From: Faucicola sp032089155
GTDB taxonomy: Bacteria > Pseudomonadota > Gammaproteobacteria > Pseudomonadales > Moraxellaceae
Length of the DNA stretch: 8,415 nucleotides
Reading direction: 5' to 3'
Assembly (NCBI GenBank): GCA_032089155.1
Contig: DAMDEV010000117.1
Location: 1-8,415, forward strand
Shown: in pieces, positions 6,493 to 8,415 of the stretch
How positions within the stretch are numbered: the first letter of the stretch is position 1
Layout: every line of letters starts with the position of its first letter
The notes under the pieces: model-generated
Databases searched by the model: none
What the model saw: only the letters and a program-made list of their open reading frames with translations
Told to the model about the DNA's origin: nothing
Program-made: the position numbers and the translations under genes

Positions 6493-8055
6493 TCAGTTTT
6501 TAGGGTGTTTGGCGTTGACAGTGGCTTGTAGATAGCCATCTTGTAGCTCAATGGTTATGGTTGAATTGGGTTCAACTTGGGCAATCGAAGTCATCACCGT
6601 ATTGGATGCTCGGTCATTTGATGCTGAATCATGTGAGGCTAAGTCCTTTGAGGCAGGATGAGAGGTTCGGATAATCGCATAGCCACGGGTTAATACGGTT
6701 GACGGATGCTGTAACAATGTCATCTCACGCAGTTGATTGGTCGATTGACGAGCCGTGGTGATTTGTTGATAGGCAAGTTGGCGAATCTGTACAAATTGGT
6801 TGTCCATGGCAAGTTTAGCGGCAGATAATTGTCGCTGCGCTGCCGATTGTATCTTGGTAAGTTGTTGTTCGCTATCACGGCGTGCCTGCAAGATGCTGGA
6901 TTTAGCAATTTGCTCAATGGTCAAAAAATGTTGCTTGGTGCCCTGGGTAATAGTGAGCAGATGATTGCGAATGCCTGCGATAACCTTGGATGGGGTATCA
7001 AAACTTTGATGAGCGACTTCATCTAGCATGACGCGGTCGCGCTCATGACCAATGCCGACCCATACCGGTATCGGCTGCTCCGCCACCAGCGCGGCAAGTT
7101 CGTAATCATTGAGATAGGCCAGATCGCCTACCGCGCCGCCACCCCGAATAATCACTATCAAATCTGCGGTAATATGCTGCTTGCTCAGATTTTTCATGCC
7201 TTTAATGATGGCTTGGCGGATGTCTTCAGGGGCGTGATTGCCTTGAAAGGTGGCGTATTGGTAATGAAAAATACAAGCCCCTGTACTGGCGAGCCTATCG
7301 GCATCCGCGCGAAAATCGCCCAACCCTGCGGCTTTTTCAGGGGCGATGACGAGCACATGCTCAATATCAAACGGCATCGGGAGCGATTGATTGAGATCGA
7401 GCAGCCCTTCTTCATGCAGTCTGGTTAAAATCATTTGGTATTGCTTTGCCAAATCGCCCAGTGTGTAAGTGGGGTCGACATCGACGATGTTTAGCGAAAA
7501 GCCATATTGGGCATGGAACGTGGCTGAGACTTTGAGCAATACATTCAAGCCTCGCTCAAGGCTCATGCCAGTGTTTTTTTCAAACTTTGACAATACTTTG
7601 GCTGCTTGACCGCGCCATAGCGTGCCGCGGCAGCTAGCGGTGACTTTGCCATCCATATCTTTATCCGCCAATTCAAAATAATAGTGACCGCCTTTGGCTG
7701 ACAGACTACGGATTTCAGCTTTTACCCAAACGGTATGGGCAAACGTTTCACTAATCACCAACTGCACAGCGGATAGATAATCACTTAGTGACAATACGGT
7801 ATCGCTTAACGCCTGTTGTAGTTGGCTATTGCGATCTTGAGTGGCTAATTGTTCGCTAAAGTCATAATCGTTTAAATTATCAACGCTTAAGTTATCAACA
7901 CTGCCACGCTTTGCAGTTGCTTTATTGTCAGGCTCACTATCGTCAAGCAGCGCCAAAAATACGTCATCAGCCTGATTTAATGAGGTGGTTTGCAAATCCA
8001 GTCGTGCCAGCTGATCTTCTATTGATTTGATAACGGTTTCGGAAGCTTTTGCCAT
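6493..8055 (-). CDS. xseA: Exodeoxyribonuclease VII large subunit
   Basis: Catalytic subunit of exonuclease VII, which degrades single-stranded DNA from both ends to oligonucleotides in mismatch repair and recombination; it is cytoplasmic. Domains: an acidic, low-complexity N-terminal extension (1 to about 86), an OB-fold for ssDNA (about 88-195), and the catalytic domain (from about 201) with IIRGGG (302-307), the downstream D311, GHERD (336-340, usually GHETD) and TPS (354-356). A long helical region (about 360-445) binds XseB, and HPSTVLTRGYAI (450-461) opens the C-terminal segment. It has 520 residues against 456 in E. coli. The excess is the N-terminal extension plus a pentapeptide repeat insertion at 468-487. 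The ATG at 8055 has a weak ribosome-binding site, but no later Met lies before the OB-fold. It is the first gene of the xseA-xseB operon. Confidence 0.96.
   Translation of the reverse strand: MAKASETVIKSIEDQLARLDLQTTSLNQADDVFLALLDDSEPDNKATAKRGSVDNLSVDNLNDYDFSEQLATQDRNSQLQQALSDTVLSLSDYLSAVQLVISETFAHTVWVKAEIRSLSAKGGHYYFELADKDMDGKVTASCRGTLWRGQAAKVLSKFEKNTGMSLERGLNVLLKVSATFHAQYGFSLNIVDVDPTYTLGDLAKQYQMILTRLHEEGLLDLNQSLPMPFDIEHVLVIAPEKAAGLGDFRADADRLASTGACIFHYQYATFQGNHAPEDIRQAIIKGMKNLSKQHITADLIVIIRGGGAVGDLAYLNDYELAALVAEQPIPVWVGIGHERDRVMLDEVAHQSFDTPSKVIAGIRNHLLTITQGTKQHFLTIEQIAKSSILQARRDSEQQLTKIQSAAQRQLSAAKLAMDNQFVQIRQLAYQQITTARQSTNQLREMTLLQHPSTVLTRGYAIIRTSHPASKDLASHDSASNDRASNTVMTSIAQVEPNSTITIELQDGYLQATVNAKHPKN
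6595..6654. repeat. Four degenerate 15-bp tandem repeats inside xseA
   Basis: Four consecutive 15-bp units (6595-6609, 6610-6624, 6625-6639, 6640-6654) encode the pentapeptides ASKDL, ASHDS, ASNDR and ASNTV in frame (XseA residues 468-487). They lie between the RGYAI segment and the final strand region, and they keep the reading frame at any copy number. Confidence 0.7.
7873..7902. repeat. Two 15-bp tandem repeats in the xseA N-terminal extension
   Basis: TAAATTATCAACGCT (7873-7887) and TAAGTTATCAACACT (7888-7902) match at 13 of 15 positions and encode SVDNL twice (residues 52-61) in the acidic extension ahead of the OB-fold. Confidence 0.65.
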
Positions 8056-8082
8056 GGCGGATTCTTGATAATTAAAAATAAA

Positions 8083-8111
8083 ATTGTAGGGGAAAATGAT
8101 AAAGCTGACAA
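8083..8111 (-). promoter_or_regulatory. Sigma-70 promoter of xseAB
   Basis: On the minus strand TTGTCA (8111-8106) and TACAAT (8088-8083), each five of six matches to consensus, are spaced by exactly 17 bases. Transcription would start near 8076, about 20 bases before the xseA ATG, which supports that start. Confidence 0.75.
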
Positions 8112-8164
8112 CGTGACATTTGTGATTTAGGTGTGATTCAGCCTGTTAAACCGTTAATTTTAAC

Positions 8165-8191
8165 TATTACATTATATTTTATGATGTAATA
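8165..8191. promoter_or_regulatory. AT-rich dyad, possible operator
   Basis: TATTACAT (8165-8172) and ATGTAATA (8184-8191) are perfect inverted copies. Inner bases extend the arms to 12 positions with one mismatch around a 3-base centre. It lies between the xseAB promoter and the promoter of the divergent downstream gene, a typical operator position. It does not match a Fur, FNR or Zur consensus that I can recall, so the binding protein is unknown. Confidence 0.4.
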
Positions 8192-8228
8192 TTCAGAAGT
8201 GGAATATGGATAAAGAATAATATTGTTT

Positions 8229-8256
8229 TTGTTTGACGACGCTTTTTTTGTAAAAT
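8229..8256 (+). promoter_or_regulatory. Possible promoter of the downstream gene
   Basis: TTGTTT (8229-8234) and TAAAAT (8251-8256) are separated by 16 bases, which would place the heptamer array in the transcribed leader. Alternatives put repeat units in the -35 position: TTTAAC (8304-8309) with TATAGA (8326-8331) at 16 bases, or TTTAAC (8290-8295) with TATATT (8314-8319) at 18 bases. Confidence 0.4.
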
Positions 8257-8273
8257 AGTAGGAATGAATTAAA

Positions 8274-8308
8274 CATTTAACATTTAACGTTTAACGTTTA
8301 ACGTTTAA
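8274..8308. repeat. Array of five perfect 7-bp tandem repeats
   Basis: Two CATTTAA units (8274-8287) are followed by three CGTTTAA units (8288-8308), with a decayed copy CATTATA after them (8309-8315). The array lies 41 bases before the start of the downstream gene, in its leader or promoter. Simple 7-bp repeats like this can change copy number by replication slippage. Confidence 0.85.
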
Positions 8309-8349
8309 CATTATATATTGATTTTTATAGATTGAGATGAGGGGTGACC

Positions 8350-8415
8350 ATGATGACTGTTAATTTTCAAAAAAAGACTAAGGTTCAACACAAAACCGTA
8401 GCCGTGCTATCAAGT
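8350..8415 (+). CDS. Start of an unidentified gene (first 22 codons, truncated by window edge)
   Basis: ATG ATG at 8350-8355 opens a frame that runs to the window end. GAGGGG (8339-8344) lies 5 bases before the first ATG and 8 before the second, so either could be used. The visible residues are MMTVNFQKK, then TKVQHKTVAVLSS: a basic N-terminal stretch passing into small and hydrophobic residues, as at the start of a signal peptide, though too little is present to be sure. I do not recognise the family. A run of seven A (8369-8375) falls in codons 7-9. The gene is divergent from xseAB, and the heptamer array precedes it. Confidence 0.7.
   Translation, partial: MMTVNFQKKTKVQHKTVAVLSS

Larger units (their letters stand above)
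8056..8349. other. Divergent intergenic region between xseA and the downstream gene
   Basis: This 294-base, strongly AT-rich region contains the xseAB promoter, a near-perfect 27-base dyad (8165-8191), a possible plus-strand promoter (8229-8256) and a heptamer repeat array (8274-8308). There is no ORF of note and no RNA gene that I can recognise. Confidence 0.6.

Noticed and set aside
7045..7428. 127-codon plus-strand ORF opposite xseA
   Set aside because: It lies wholly inside the well-supported xseA gene on the other strand, has no recognisable domain, and is best explained as a shadow frame. The shorter frames opposite mnmA and kup were dropped for the same reason.
8274..8315. Heptamer array as a CRISPR or plasmid iteron
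   Set aside because: The units are 7 bp with no spacers, far too short for CRISPR repeats and shorter than typical iterons, and no replication or Cas gene is nearby.

Overview
The window reads as an ordinary chromosomal housekeeping segment of a Gram-negative gammaproteobacterium. The best guess is the Moraxellaceae (Moraxella/Psychrobacter/Acinetobacter side). The guess rests on A+T-leaning sequence, a long form of the potassium transporter Kup, and XseA/XseB proteins that look like that family's versions. It is inference from protein character, not from a marker gene. I see no transposase, integrase, phage gene, CRISPR array, tRNA or rRNA.

Layout. (1) 2-394, plus: the C-terminal part of an ABC-3 type zinc/manganese transporter permease (ZnuB-like), cut by the window edge. 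(2) 464-1639, minus: mnmA, the tRNA 2-thiouridylase, convergent with znuB and followed by a clear terminator; its own promoter is an extended -10. (3) 1640-1896: a divergent intergenic region holding an unexpected, very strong terminator preceded by a second hairpin. (4) 1897-3009, plus: a four-helix membrane-anchored metallophosphoesterase. (5) 3099-3656, minus: a TetR-family repressor, convergent with the phosphoesterase. (6) 3657-4156: a 500-base divergent region containing a 30-codon ORF with a good ribosome-binding site and several TATAAT boxes. (7) 4157-6205, plus: kup, with a helical insertion before its cytoplasmic domain. (8) 6216-6248: a bidirectional terminator shared by kup and the convergent xseAB. 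(9) 8055-6275, minus: the xseA-xseB operon (exonuclease VII) behind a good sigma-70 promoter. (10) 8056-8349: a divergent intergenic region with an AT-rich dyad and an array of five perfect 7-bp repeats, leading into (11) 8350-8415, plus: the first 22 codons of an unidentified gene.

The genes serve separate functions: metal uptake, tRNA modification, envelope-associated phosphoesterase activity, potassium uptake, and DNA repair/recombination. Only xseA-xseB form an evident operon. The most interesting signals are small: the heptamer array in front of the last gene, which could mediate slippage-driven expression variation; the orphan two-hairpin terminator between mnmA and the phosphoesterase; the kup-proximal small ORF; and in-frame 15-bp tandem repeats inside xseA. 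I did not find a convincing new multi-gene system.
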